Part shown: positions 11,381-26,800 of the stretch, in pieces | Layout of the letters: each line of letters opens with the position of its first letter | Numbering within the stretch: the first letter of the stretch is position 1 | Assembly: GCA_900618425.1 (NCBI GenBank) | Contig: UZAN01040063.1 | Coordinates: 1-64,000 of the forward strand | Origin: Echinostoma caproni | Lineage: Eukaryota; Platyhelminthes; Trematoda; Plagiorchiida; Echinostomatidae | Length of the DNA: 64,000 bases | Reading direction: 5' to 3' | Notes under the pieces: model-generated | The model's input: only the letters and a program-made list of their open reading frames with translations | Databases searched by the model: none | What the model was told of the DNA's origin: nothing | Made by a program: the position numbers and the translations under genes

Positions 11381-13671
11381 GTGAGTCTGAATTATATGGG
11401 GAAAGGTGTAACCAACAGAAAAATGAAGCCTATCACAGAAAAGTAAATGTTATAAATGACACCAGTAACATTGTTTACCATACTGAATGAGTAAAGACAT
11501 AAGAACAAAGTGCAATAAACCTCTACGAGTTTAGTTAAAGTAAACCGAATACCAAACAAAGGTTCTTTTCAAATGAAATAGGTTATCCTAAAGTGAGTGA
11601 ATTATATTCCTTCAAACAATGTGATGAAGAGTGATACTTCTCCAATAATTTCCTTTCCATCACCAACTGTAATCATTCTCGAAATATTGTGTAAGGTTCT
11701 TTATGGTGGAATATATCAACGTTTCACTCTTATTTGGGATGTGAGCCACTTAGTTCAAGTCAATTGCCGGGGTACACTGCCCCAAAAGTACTTGGGCTCG
11801 AGCACTGCCATTTTCGGTTCTAGACTGCCCCTAGATCAATCGATAGCTTATGGTATTCTCCACTTTACGTGTTTTGCAAGAGTAGCGGTTTCTATAAATA
11901 TGTAGAGTATTCCCGTATCCTGGTGCCACATCACATCTAATGTTACCCTAATAACTTGCGTATAAAAGCACCATCAGGAGTAGAGGAGTGATTTCAGGGG
12001 ACGAATCGCTTATTCATCAGGTTAATTTACAAAATGCCAAATAGATATAAAGTATTCTGCCATTATCACGGAGTCAACTACAGCTCATTCAAAACATCAA
12101 CAGGAAGCGGCTTTCCTGAAATCTGCCCTTTTAACAGTTTGTCAAAGCTTTTACAGAAACGCGTACAAAAAATTGTTGAAATAAAAACAAATTTGATCGC
12201 AAATTTCTCTTAGACTGCTCACTGACAATTCAAGCTTTCTGACACTAGGTATGTAGAGAGAACAGGCGTAAAATTCAAAGTTTACAGCTTTTGAGAATGC
12301 AGCGCTCAAATGTGACATTACGTCTTTTATTTCCATCATTCCGCTGAATCTGATAGATAACATATTTGAATCAGCGAAATGATATTAGTGTAGGAGAAAC
12401 CTTTAAGTGAAAGTTTCGGGGTAACTGCGAATCATTATGAGCAATAATCCTCTATAATAGAAATGCATTGCTTTATGTCACACCCATGTTCTTACAAATC
12501 TGCTCAGTGCGCGAGTTAAGACAGCAAATGAATCATGTGGAAACGAAGCACTGCCATTCAGGGACGATAAATGGCCGATTCTTCCAAATGCTGACTGGGA
12601 CTTTTAACAGTGACAAACCAGAATATTTGTGAACAAGTAAAAATGGACGTATTTTAAAATTCGAACGAAAAGTTAAAAGCACTGTATCAAATACGTAAAT
12701 ACGCCATAATTGAAGTGATTTTCTATTTTTCACTTTCAACGCATCATGAGTTGCAAACATCATCACTTAGGATCGCTAAACGACAGTCGAAAGAGCTTTG
12801 TCTGTAATAAGCAATTTTTCAAGGTTCAATGATGTTTGTTGCTAAAATAAAAATATCGGTAGGCTTCATGGAGACAGAGTCAGAATCGCAGTGTCATCAT
12901 CAGACGAGTCCATCTGATTTGGCAAATCAGAGACTCTACACCGTCAATCACTTGTACAGCATGGGTTACAGTATCTTGGAGTACCACCTTTCCCCATCGT
13001 TTGTATGCTATTATTTCTGCACTGGAAGGCTCATTGCATGACGGTTCGGGTTTCGAATGCCGAGAATTCGCGAACCGACTATTGACAATCACGTACTTGG
13101 TATCCAACATAGACAACTCTAACCAATCGATAACAACGTCCCTTACCTAAGGATAATGTTCGATTGATATCATGCAAACGCCTGTGTCGTTACGCATCAA
13201 GACCAAGACTTCAGTTCAAACCTCAAACAAGACGCTAGGTTTACCAAACTTAGTAATCCACGTGCTCGAAGTGCGGATTACTCGAGTGAATAACTCTAGC
13301 GCTCCGAAAATAGCTAACAGATACTGAGCAAGAACAAAAATGCATGTGTCCGATTTCAATTAGATTTGCTCAAATTAATGAAAGTTATGAGGTTGCAGTA
13401 GTAGATTAGCTTAAGCTTCATACAGTCTTATCCACAACCTCACATTGACCTCAATTGCTGTAAACCGATCAGTGGTTTTGACAGACTATCAATGCTTTCA
13501 AAATATTATGTCCACTGAATTCCAATGAAACTAGGTCTGTTTATGAAACAGACTTTTGTGTTGTTGGGTGCCGGGTAACTTCTGGGTTGAAATAACCATG
13601 TAAGAACAAAATCACTCCTCAAATATGTGCCATTGGATCGCTGTCCGAACATGAACGTATGAAAGTATGAA

Positions 13672-13690
13672 GATATATATCTATATATAG
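13672..13690. repeat. Short TA-rich simple repeat
   Basis: GATATATATCTATATATAG, largely palindromic. No associated feature. Confidence 0.7.
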
Positions 13691-16600
13691 TTAACAAAAA
13701 TCTCAGTGCAGTTCATGAAGCGCATGCGAGCCAAAAAATCTTCGAAGAATCATTGCAATGATTCTGTATGAGGTGTTATGGGTTCACTTATCTGAGCATA
13801 ACATCGTGACGTTAGTTTACTGAGTGGTGGCATAAAAACTAGGCACTGATGCAAATCGTTTTCAAATGCTTGTCCAGTTCATTGATAATGATAATAAACG
13901 AGATCGACTGTCTCGGAAAGTGATGAATCTCTAGTACTTTGCATAAGTGTTTATGTGGCGACGCTTGATGGCATTGTAAGGTCAACTGGTGAAACCCACA
14001 GATTGCATTCAGTAAAATTCTGACTGGAGCCCAATCAATCAGATTCTCCCCCTGTCACGTTGTAAAAATATCATATTATGCTTACAGGAAAGACAATAAA
14101 GTGTGATTTTTCTTTTTACTCGTCGATAATGAAATGGTGAAGTTAGCGTTTATGAGGAGTCTGTCTGATAAACCAAAGGCTCTACTAAGGGAAACAATTA
14201 GTAAAGTAGACGGGTGATGGCGGGATTCTAACGCACGACCGTCTAATCGAAGTGAAATTAACTCGCAATGAATAGGCGAATCAACCTCAACAAGTCTATT
14301 AACGACACATACAAGTGAGACAAATGAGAGACAGCTGCATAATTCTGCCTGAAGCCGTCAGTGATTGCTCAATCAATGAATAAAGCCATGTAGGTTTTTA
14401 AAACCAATTCACAGCTCCAGTGACGATCACTGGCGTCTGGTTTATGAGGACTCAGTAGGTAAAGATAGAAATATTAACATGGAGTGCGATCGAACCGGTA
14501 AAAACAAAGCGCGCAAGGCTATTTGCCATAATGCTTTTATTGTACACACGGTGTTTGTTGTATGAACTGGTCAACCCCAATTAGACACAACCCGACTGCT
14601 AATGGTTTGAGTCGATATTCAGGACCTTTCTGGCAAACATTTAGGTTTAAATATGTTCAGGTTTATTTACACTCGCTAGCGATCAATGATTGTGAATCTC
14701 TTTAACAACCGCGTTGGAATCGACATGTTGCTAAAGCAAGATTAAGCCTCATTTGTGCTACGGGGATTGTGAAAACCTTAGTGCTATCTGTTCAATCGTC
14801 ATTTCTCTGTAAAGTAGAGAACGGAGGTTGTTTAAGGATGGAGATATCTGAATAGATTTCAACCAAACGATTGTGCATCAACCGCGATCAGGGAGACTGT
14901 TTCTGATTTGAAATGCTGAGGAAAAAACTACAATGATTCAGTTGGTGTGAACAGTAAGGAACACTAATGGCAGATTAACGGGAAATTGTAATCGAAACCA
15001 ATAAGTATAATTTTCAAGACAACAAAGCTTGTACACTGACTGGGAAGAAGAATGACGCTGCATGGTAAACAACATTTGACAAGTTTTCATTGATAAGGTT
15101 TTATGCTTAAGATGGTCGCAGACGTTTGCTGGTACGACAAAATATAGATTTAATCGAAGTTAAAGGATAAACCGGACATATGTGTGGGTAGAACCACTGC
15201 AAATAAAATGCAGTTAGGTGAATTTTGAGTAAGGATTGAAAAATCATTATGCCAATTTTACCTGCTTCTATTAATTCCACAGAAGTAACCTTATAGGCTT
15301 GCTTTTTTCACCCCATTGTCTTTTCTATCGAACGCATAAGTGTACAAAAAGTGATCCAGAACGAAAAGATTACTCAGTGATCTGTCATGGGATGCAGAAT
15401 TCACGGGAAAGTAAGGCGATTCTAGTAAGGCTCACTCACACGATTTATGGCTCGATTTATTGGTGACTCACACAGCTTGACCGAAATAGCTTGTATCAGA
15501 ATAATCATAAAAGTCGGTTGCAGGTTACCAGGTTAAAGTCCAGCATGTTGTGGATGAACATATGGGAAACATCAGTAATAGTTTTCTGTATGCGCTCTTG
15601 TGTGTACGTGTGTGCATGGGGCTAGGTCACTCTCAATGTGACGATGATATCGACATGAGGTGGTGAACTGTAAACACAACAGGCTATTGTGTAAATAGAT
15701 CTAATTTACTTTTATTGACTTTCTGGGTAGCTAAAAGATATGCCCATTATGACTGGCCGCGTAGAAATATTTTAGCGTGGTTTAGAACAATTCATTCTGT
15801 ACTGACTTGTGATAAACATTTCACAAATATTTATCGTTTCTCAAAAACCATTTTCCGTAGTACGTCTGCCGAAAAATTGAGTCATCCGGTGAAACTACTT
15901 TCCGATATTATTTGTCCTGTTTCAAGATGTTGGAATGCAAGGATAATTTATGGTATTAAGCGCGACCTTCAGCGGTTTATACCAATTGGTTGGAAAATGA
16001 TCGTAAAAGCAAAAAGCACGGTTTAACGGCGCTCATCATTCTCCTTCTGTTGCGGAGGGGTATAGGAAACCGTGGAAACGTACGATTTTAGTGATTTTAA
16101 TTTCAGAAGCTTATTGATTGTAGTGCGTATTACGTGCACAATAAAATATTCAATGTTTTTGCGCCACTGTATTGTAAAATTTTGAATGTCAAATTCAAAA
16201 ATAAAGCCCAACAAGGGATATGAAATTGCCTCTCGTTCATTGAGAGGATGTTTAGCTTCTGGCACATCTATGAATTGGAAAATTGGTTATGCCATCACCG
16301 GGCGATGACTGAACTGATAACAGTCGCTGCCAAAATAACTGTCATACATAATGTAACAGTTTCGAATTCCATAATCACATACGTTTGCCCCTAGCTATCC
16401 CACCTTTTCAGTAACACTTCACATGTTTGGTGAACCCCCGAGAAACATGTGAATAATCACTAATGAAACCCCTGATGTGATTCCAGATCAGTGCATTTGT
16501 GAGTGTGTTTTGTATTTGTGCTTTTTTGTGTGAATAAACCGAATTCACTGTTTAGCTCCAACGCTCCTTCAGTCCCAAAAATATCCAATACATTAACCAT

Positions 16601-19600
16601 GCGCAGTATCAAAGTGTGTGTATGTGAGTGCGTGAGCCTGTATAAACAGAACAGAAGGAAGAGTGCGTAACCACAGGAACAAACTCATTCCCGCCTCACA
16701 AACACTTTGTGCGACATTCACATTAGTAGCGAAGATACAAAGTAGCAGCAATAGTAATGCTGTTGTTTGGACGTATACGGGTGTGGTTTTTCCTCTGGGT
16801 GGTTTCAGCTCTTAAGTGCTGTTTTTCTGTCACTCGAATGAAAGCAAGGAAAGTACATCGGGAACGATGCGGTTGGTCATTTGTCCGCCCCAAATGCTGA
16901 ATCTCTTCTTTTCGAAAAGGCCTCCACGAAAGACAGGTAAAAAAGCATTAAGAGATCAATTAAGGCAGTCCAAAAAGGGAAACCATAGGGATAGCGCAAA
17001 AGAGAAAGCGTGTATTTATCATGGAACCACACCCTTTCTCAGACCATCAAAAAGATAGAATTTGAGAACTTTTCAAGTATCCGGTGCTATTCAAGAACTG
17101 TGAAATAAAAAACGGCATAAAAGCAATTCGCACCTTATTTTAGTGTGTACAAGATGAATATAGTGATAACTATCATTGACTGAACAACGGTGAGAAATTT
17201 AATTTTGCTCTCCCCAATTAACTCATGTTAATAAAAATTGTTCGTTTATGAATGTAGTTATAGTTGACTAATTTTAAGTGTTATGTTGAATCTTTTAGAA
17301 TAAGCATAAATAATAAGCTTCAGTGATCAAAATCAACAAAATAGTGGCCAATTATTCATTTTTTTGTTCTCATAAACACAATACCTAAAATGACATGTTT
17401 GCTCAATTTTTGGTTACCTCGCTAAAGCTTTTTGATGTGAAATTAGATTTTATAAATTGGGTAGTATTCACGTATTGTACGTTGCTTTCCAGTTTTCTGT
17501 TTCATACCACACTGGAAAAATGATGGCCTGTTATTCAAACTCGATTCCTTTGTCCATTCCGAAGTTTTCACTTTGTTGTCTGATTTAAGTAGGTTCGCAC
17601 AGCTTTCTTAACTACTCACATTTTAAGATGATTGAGTTTATCAATCATCGCTAATTGCGCCTGTTGCATTACACTCTTCCAGTATTTCAAGTTTTTTTTA
17701 TCCAACACAGTTCTACGGTTTGTCCCTTCGTGGCTCTAAATATCACCCAAATTATGGTTCGCAGCAAACGAGGTCAATAGAAAACAACCCTTATTTTCAA
17801 TATTCATCAAAATCAAAGTCATGGTTTTCAATCACTCATGAAAACATAATATCCCAGTTTCATGAAAATATCTACCATCATTTCCGCTTCAGAGAATCGT
17901 ACGTGCCGTTTTCCACAAATCATCGTCAAACTATGGGTGATCGTACAAAATTCCTCAGCATCCGATAACATTCAAATTTGTCACTTGTTTGTCATTATTG
18001 AATCCAAAATCGACATTAGTCTTCACATAGTCATTTGAATCTGGTTTCTAATCTTGAGCAAACTAATCGCAAGCAGCGTGAACGGGATATCAACATTTTG
18101 CACACCAACAAACCATGGATATCCTCGCAGTTGCCTCAAGAGGGTGGATTGCAACACCGTGTAGCGGTTGTCTAGAAGAAAGGAAAATCACTGGGCACGA
18201 GTGCCCGTTCTTCATAATTAGTTATCTCTTAACGGTGATGTGAGTGGTATCCGATCAAAGTCACGGAAAAGAGGCAAACGAATGGAATGGTAATAATTTT
18301 TAATCTTAGAAAGATAGATAAGCTGCTATCTGATATCCTGTTAAACGTGGTTAACTTTGCAGTTGAGGAGTGCGAATTTTATTCATTTTAGACTGTCCTT
18401 CGTCCTCCCCCCTCTTAATGTGCATTTCAATTCAGACTATCTCACGTCGATCTGATTATATCAAATTATCGTCCTTTTCGTGAGGACCACGTGCAGAATG
18501 TGGTTAGTGTGAATGAAATATCAGTGACTTCATACACTGTTTCTGCCCTGAGGGTTCACTGCCAAAGACCTTTGCACCAGACAAAAATGCGAGTCGAATT
18601 GTGTACAGGACATGCCGCCATGACCGAAAAAACTATTTTTCCTTCAGACAAATATGGTAAATATAGATCACTTTGAAATGTTTCTAGGCCACTCTGACTT
18701 TAAGCACTGATGGCTAACATTGGAACTATTCATTTATTTGATTGTATATTTTCTTCCCGTTAGACACAATATTCCTCTTTCTCACTGTCACCAAAATAAA
18801 ACGGACCATCCGTCCCGTTAGTGTGCATCGGGCCTCATTCCCTTTGTCTATCAATCGCACAATGATGTGAACTGTAGCAGACGCACGCTTGCTCTCTAGA
18901 GCACAATGGACTTGTCAAGTGTGGTTTTCACGTTTGATTGACCATTTTGCTCACCTCAGTTTCGTGTCCATTGTCGCTGGTCTGTCAAACACACAAGAAG
19001 ACCAGGTATGGTCTAATTCATTCATCTGTCCAAAACCTCACATGTGATTTTGTTGTCTCTTCAATGCTCAAATGATACGGGACTGCTCGTATTCTCGTAC
19101 CTCCCGGAGGGGGTCCTCAAAACTTTCTGTTCTAGAAAGGTCTCGGACCTTTAGGATTATTCTGCTGTGAAATTTTGCCTATATAGGTTAATTGCAATTG
19201 TAAAATTCCTTAAGAATTCAGCTTTAGTGTACTTAGAGAATGAAGCCAGACAACAATTTTGTGCTGACTGTGTGGACTAACGGCGTCTATGATGGGTGTT
19301 TCCAAATCATTGATGTCTACCTTTGGAATGGGTGAAGTTTTTCAGCAGCCGCACACACATGAATCTGTGAACAGATTTATTTGGCGCTACCCGATAGAGC
19401 AGTTTCAATGTCGCTTAGTACAGCCCACCGAGATGAGTAGTCTTGAAATTAAATTGAGAAAGAGGTTATGGTAATTCATCATAGGTGGGAGACATTTTTC
19501 ACATAAAGCAACTGACACCTATGTGTCTCATCGATAATCAAGCTTAGGTTTCATCCTCCACCTCACTCAATGTTTTGAAATGTATCTTTTGTGAGGAGGA

Positions 19601-22600
19601 AGAGATGCAACCCCAGATGGTCCAATGAAATTATACATTGTTTGTCTCTGTGAATCAAGTTTGTAATGTTTGTACGGAAATCCCATTCTGTTGTCCGTCT
19701 AACTATTTTCCCAAATGAGTGATACAGAATGCAGACGAGAAGGCAGAATACCTTTCCTTTTTTCCTTCGAATCATTAAGCTGGACACTAGAGCGCTGGAT
19801 ATTGCTAAAATTCTATTCGCGTTTCGATCCTTCGGACCCATTCAGACTCATGTTTTCCAGTCTACTTTGAATGAAGTTTGTAATGACTCCATATTAAATT
19901 ATTCAGCGAGTTTCGAAGCTTTACAAAAGACTTGAAATCTAGGCATCATATAGCTTAATAACCAGTACATTTTCATTAGTCGGAATGTGTTGCAGTGTAA
20001 ATCGGAATTTAGTATTGATTTACGGACAATGGAATAATTGTAAGTAGCTATAGTCGTCGATCATTGGATAATTTTAGAGGCTCATAATCGTTTAGAAATG
20101 AGTAAAGGGAATCAAAACCCAGGACAGTGCCACGTGAATTGACTGGTCTGTACAGAATAGGATGATTAATTAATGCACTCACAGTCTCATGCTACAATGT
20201 ACAGCCTTCCCCCCCTCAAAGATCATACATTGCAGAGAACAAACAACAGTGTTGTGTTTTAAAAGGTAGTCCAGCCAATATCTGTTTACTTTAAGCCACC
20301 TAGCCTGTTTTGTGGCGTAGAACAAACAAGAAATAGTGAATGGGTCGATGCGCATAAAATTGATTCAACTCTGATGGATACACGACGGTGTTGGTCTGTT
20401 TGCTCGATCATAATCATGGAGCATATTCTCGGTTGGTGGTTCGGACATCGCCGAAAGGGAGTGGGTGTGGGTGCGTATATGAGTGACTGGGTATCCATGG
20501 ACGGACACGACTTTCACTTGCTTCTCGACCAGAGGTGAGGAAGAGAGCAGGCGGTGTTCGACGGGTCGGTCCGGCAGCCGGCAATCCACACTGTTCATTA
20601 TTACAACCACTGAGTGCTACTGCTACTATTACCAATATTGCAGAGTCAGGGAAATGAAAACCTGGCAGTCAGTCCCCTAGAGATTTCGTCCCGTGAAAAA
20701 CATCACCAAACTGGTGTAATTAGTGGTTCACGCGGTCTTTTTCACCCGTATGCCTTCGGATGTTTATTTTTCCTGGATCAGCTTCGTATGGTCATGTACG
20801 CCTGTGAGTGAGGTTATGCGTGTGTGCGTGTACGTTCGCACTCGTGTTTACGTGCATCTCTTCGGACTGGTTTGTGCGTGCATTTAGACGAACAGCAACA
20901 CGCGGAAAGAGGTTACGCATTGCTCCCAAGTCTCTGGAGAGTTGGCTTCGACCAAATTACAGGCGTTAAAACAAACGTCGACTGATTGGATGGCGAGCAT
21001 GCTTTCGTAGTCTGTTGTATTCCGTCTCTGTCAGTTTTCTTCTCCGTTCATTGTTCGGATCCTACTGTCGTGTTTGCATAGCTAATCGGTTTTGTAAAAT
21101 GACATTAAATTAATGGTTTTCTCATCGTCGGTTTGTGAATTGAATGAGAACTAATCCCTACTAATGAGGAGCGTTAGGAAAAACTGTTCACTGACCTTGT
21201 TCATCTGCTCCACTGTATTTAATAACCGATTTGTGCAATGTCTGATTGCTCTAGACCTAGGGTACTAAATCAAGGGTTGAGAACGAACCATGTTTGATTA
21301 ATTATAAACTTTGGTAGAGTGACTTGAAAACCATGCACGAATAAGTATTATTGTCTATCCCCAGATTTCATCAGAAGAAACTGCATACACTAGTTGTGCT
21401 CGTTTTCGGCTGTGAAGTTTGTTTCTGATTCCTACTTTGATTCATCCTCAAAAATAATCTGTCTCAGGAAATCATACCGAGACGAAAATTTACCTCCATA
21501 CGTCCATAAGATTCCGTCCCCTTTTTTACTGATTATTCTACCCGAATTATGGCCCCGTTGAAGTGTATCGAACGAAATGTAATCTTCTGGTTTCATATTT
21601 TCCAAAGTTTGATTACCATTGAAAACAGGACTAAAATTTATTTTCACTGGAATTGTGTCAAATTTGTATCTGTATCACCTCTGTTCCACAAGATGTAGAC
21701 AACACCCGAGCAACCAAATTATTCTGTTTCGGCAGTACTTCAGTGAACTTGCAGTTTTGATCATCTAATTGCAGATGCAAAAAGTTTCCTCACTGGAACG
21801 AATGTCGTATTTTACAAACACGAATTTGTTCACCAAAGCCATACTTTTTGCATCATAAGCGTACCCTTCGGAGTTCTCAAACTGTACAAGTACAACGTCG
21901 GTATCAAAACAAAATTTCATTTTCCCCTTGTTACCAGTTTGACAGGTCATAGAACTTCTCCTTCAATTTCACAGTTCTTCGCACAAACTCATCTTTTGGT
22001 CGGTAGACGATGGAAGTAAGCAAATTTGTGTAGATCCCATTCATGGAGTTTTCTCTCCACTGAAGTATAACATGCGGTCAAAATAAAAAAATAACCATAT
22101 CCTACGCATCGCATTTTGTTTGCTCTTAACACATCATACTAAAATGATGAATAGAATGCAACATTTCTCTATAAAGGAAATCTTTAAATTATGTGGGCCG
22201 TAGTCGGGAATTCTCCATGAGCTATCGGATAATTTGCAATGCTCTCCGCGGTGTCGTGGAGTATCCTTTGCAATTCCCGCATCAAATATGAACGTATACG
22301 CATAAATTTGATACGGTTTCACGTAGTAAACTTTAAGCTATTTAATGTCCAAAAAAGAAACAATACCACATCGAGTATACGATGCCGTTACATGTTCAGT
22401 GAACAGTCACATCGAAGCCAACACAAACAAATTCCGTCTTTCTACCAAGCTGGTTTTCAAGAGATTATTCAACTCCGTTTCAACAGTTTGCCGATGGAGT
22501 GCGATATTCCGCTATTTGTTGTACAGACTAGACCTCATGTTATCTAAAAGGCAAACTACAAACAATTGAGAAACGTCGTCACCATAGTGATTATTGGGTG

Positions 22601-23781
22601 ATTGACAGGCTTAATTTTCTTCCAAAGTTTATTGAAACATGGTCTGATTATAAACAAATAATTCGTAGATTGTCTGTGTCTAGAATTAAAATACGACTAC
22701 AGGACAGCAACATTGACTGAAGAAGTTCTTCAGAATAAATTTGTAAGAGGCAATGTAGTACCACGTAAAAGATTGCTAAATGAATGATACTGTTGATTTA
22801 GACAAAAATATGAACTATTGTCTCAGTGTGGTTCAATATTTTTTTTGAGAATACAATCAAAAAAGAGTTGTTGCAGGTTTAAAGTATTATATGAACATTT
22901 TACGGTTTGAAATGACAAAGCGCACCCAAAGAAGATGGGCTTTCACACTAGACCAAGGACATTTCGAGCATGAAACAATGTCCGATAGAGTAACTAACGA
23001 CGTAGAAAATCGGATCGTGTGGCCTTTGTGAATCCTAAAAGGAATCTCGCGTATAACTATCAGTTCACCCGATCCTTCATGTGGTTTTTTGAAACCGGGC
23101 AAAGTTTAGAATCACATTTTGTGCGAAATAACTAACAACCACGAGTTACATTAAGTATAAGACTGTGAATTTTTGGCAAGATAAAAGATTTGTTAAACTT
23201 AATAAATAATGAGGTGCACATGTAGTCGAGTGTTTTCCTAATGCCCCCACCTTTTGGCAAATCAAACCGAGGCGAAGAATTCAACTGTAAATAATTATCT
23301 CTCAAGGTAAGACCAACCTAAGGAGTTGTTATTATTTTTTTTGAGTTCTTAACTATTGGCCTATCCTTTACAGAGAAATGCAGAAAGGACGCCATTTATT
23401 AAGTGTTCAGCCAATCAGTCTATTCCAAGTATGTGTAATATAGATTAGAGTAATCGGTCACTCAGTTGCCGATATTGTCTGCTTATTTGCTTATCCGTTT
23501 GTCGTAGTCTTTATGTAGGTTTTATTTCAATCCACAATCCAGACGGAGTAGCTTATTCGTACAATAGCGCACCTATATCCACCTTGTCACACCCTCTTAC
23601 TCGTTTTTCTCAATTTTTGTTCAGTTTAACATTTGGCCGGAACTCAGCAGGGTTTACCTTTTTCGACAGATTTCTACGTAGTGTTGTTATTGAGACTGAT
23701 AGATTGTCGATCACTCAAACAATCCCTACCTGTCCTCATCCTCCTTCCTCATCGTTGTTGATATATTAATCAGCATCGCTG

Positions 23782-23865
23782 TGTACTTCACCAGCGAAGT
23801 ACATACGTCATCTGCTCTGAAGCCAAAACGTTGATCGTTTTGTGGAGCTCAACTTCGGAGAGCGC
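23782..23865. repeat. Hairpin-bearing dispersed repeat
   Basis: Two perfect hairpins lie close together. TGTACTTC/GAAGTACA has a 6-base loop (23782-23803) and AAAACG/CGTTTT a 5-base loop, about 25 bases further on. They are followed by CAACTTCGGAGA, which also occurs in the loop of the large inverted repeat at 38325-38500, and by a GC/GA-rich run. This suggests a dispersed, structured repeat family. The family name is not known to me. Confidence 0.5.
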
Positions 23866-26800
23866 GCGCGAGAGAGCGAGTAATGAAAGCCACAAGATCA
23901 AAAGTTAGACAAAACAGGAGATACAAATAGGTGTTCAACGAAATTACTCAAAATCGTTTATGTTGTTTTCAAACGGATAGAAACAAACAAACTATACATT
24001 TAGGTAGATGACTTGTCAGTAGTTTACGATGGGTACCCTCCGGACTGCTCATGAATAATTAAAAAAGGTGTGAAGCCTTATGTGTCCTCACCACCAATTT
24101 GTAGCGTTCGTACTCAAATGTGCCAGACTTGACCCGTGGAATTACACAAAAGATGGATGAAGAAAAAGGCAAACCACGTGAACCATTAATACAACGAGAT
24201 CGGGGTCATAGATTAACGAGTGTCTGTTTACAGGTGTGATTACTTTATGTACCATGGCCAGAATACCACTCCGACGGTGTGCAGGCAATCTTTTTCTCGC
24301 AGGAAAAATTGATAAGATTTGGGTTCAGTAAATTGACGAGCAAAACAAATGAACGAAAAAATGCAAGTGAACTGCCAATGGTTGATGTTTCATTTATAGA
24401 ATAAGAATGATGAGAACAAAATAGAGGCAAATCCATGTTGACTCAGGTTATTGAAATATACACGATGAACGACAGATGCTCGTAGAGAAAAACGGGAAGA
24501 GGAAAATCATAAATTACCTGTCTCAAACACCTTTCGGAATCCACAACAAACCAACACATCAGATATCGACGTCTGGGGGAATGCATAAGAAATGAGGACA
24601 GAGTATTTGGGCATAATCGGTTGAAGAATGAATGGAGAAAAATGTCACAATGGAAACCACATACGGGTGTTTTGAATAGACAAGTAAAAAAAAATTTCGG
24701 AGTTTGTCTCTGCTCAGATTTGTCAATTTCCTGAGAACTTAGTTGGTTTACAAAGGTAAACCAAAACGCAGGTAACAAGAAATCAAAGAATAACGTAACC
24801 TGATTGAAATGGGTATCCCTGGGACTTGGTGCTCAGTCCCCAAATGAGTCTAGTTGATGAATGTTGTGTGACGATATAAATATGGATTTCAGGTAACCAG
24901 CATCTAGGGGAAATTAATCTATGAACTTTAAGTAAAAATAAAACACATTTATACCATAGCCAACAGTTCAACTGGTAAGTATGGTCGCATAAACAGATCA
25001 GCAGAACACCACATACACAGTTTGTCAGACATTTACGAGGACAAGAAGTTCAGGCGAATAAACCATATAATCTTGCTCTCGTTTCCGGAGATGATCAGCC
25101 TAATCTGTTCATGCTCGTCGCGTGTTCTTAACCAGTGGCATTTTCTCGCAGACCATCAATCAGACCGCGTCCATGCGTGTCGTTTGGTGTAGTAAGACCG
25201 AATTTTCCCCGGGTTTGTTTGGCGCGATGTAAGAAAGTAATAGTTGGAGAAAAATTCCATCGTAGCAAATAGAAACGATTGTTTTTTCCTTTGAAACTTT
25301 CTAAAATCGTACAAAAGAAGTTTCTGAGAGATAGACAAAAAATTGACGGATTTAGAAGATACGTGAACCAGATGTAACCGTCGTCGATCTGTGGCCTACT
25401 TTCCCATCACCCGAAAGAAACAACTACTGAGGATGAGAGAAATTGAAGAGGAACATAAAATTGTGGGACCGAATAAAGAAAGTTTAAATATGTAGTGAAG
25501 GAGGAAAAGCAAATTTGAAAAGTTTCATGGTGGATTCCAGAAAATGTGACATTTTCGCGGCGGATCTCGATTCGATCGGCAGTTCTGTGCTCAGATGCAA
25601 TCCGATAGTTTATCAGTTTACTCAATTATGAATTATTTCCTTTTAGTGACAATATCTGTTTCATGATTGTCGGTAAAACATTCACATTTTTAACTACTTT
25701 TGAATGGTTAGACTAGCAATTACAGTAATTGCCATTAAAATTTAATAGTTCTTATATCAAAACTACTTACAAAACAAGCGCAAATAGGGATATGATTGTT
25801 GTGATTAAAAATACTTGCAATGGGTCTAGCATAATTTTAACCCCAACTAAATGGGTACACTTGTTTCTAATATATTTGAGTGTTGAAATGTTTTAGCATT
25901 ATTTCCAGCTTTGAAACTTAACTTTAAATAGGAACGTGGCTTAGACACAATAACTAAACAAATCGCGGAATATAAGGTGAAAATGTGATCAGGAATCATT
26001 ACATTACGACAGTGACATGGATATTTTCAGCACTTTTCCCCCGTTATCAACCACGTGGGGTATCGGGAATTCTGTTTATAGATTTCCCCGAACATGTTTC
26101 TATTATTCTAGTCACATATATTTAAAATAATTGAAAGTATTTTTTAAAATAATTTGGTACTTGGATTATAAAAAGAAAGCATTAATAAATTTTCCGCATA
26201 GAATATGTATTGTGCAATAGAGTAGACGGTATACGTTATTTTCAACTCAAACCGGATATTAACAATGCATTGTGAAATTGTGGTAACTCAGTGACTAGAA
26301 AAATGAAGATAATATAATCTCTTTTACTAGTTGGCAGTCCCAGCGAACGAAAGTGACTGGAAATCGATGTCTCACATCCAATGCGTCTGACGGACGTCTA
26401 TCTCTATGTAATTTTTGTTTGAACTTTTGTGTAATGGCTGGAAGTTCGTATACTTACGGACACAAGCAAAACCATACGTGGGACAGCAATCGTCTCTAAA
26501 TTTCTCGCGACTTTATGGCACGTTATTCCAAACTGTCAAATCAATTAGGGTTTTATTTCCATTTTTAGAAAGGGTAAACATTGGTGTTTTTTAGATTCGG
26601 TACAAATCAGCCTGCTGTTAGAGATAAGTGAAATTCAAAGGCTTACTGCATACAAAAGTGTACCATTTTAAAGCTATCTGGCACGCTATCATTCAAACCC
26701 TGGAAATAAGGCGTCAAAATCCTAGAAACGATTATGTAAAAAATCTCAACGATATTCCGAGAACATTGGCAAACACTGCACTATGTACAGATAAAAACTA

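Noticed and set aside
11381..11490. Continuation of exon C to a stop at 11490, a possible short-tail isoform
   Set aside because: The GTGAGT donor is strong, and the read-through composition is AT-rich and intron-like.
12899..12925. CATCAGACGAGTCCATCTGAT resembles a hammerhead core
   Set aside because: The CTGANGA core is not present (CAGACGA), there is no stem II 3' strand and no GAAA element.
14220..14500. Degenerate B-box-like strings on the minus strand (near 14235 and 14488)
   Set aside because: Neither has an A box or a foldable T arm; single degenerate boxes are expected by chance.
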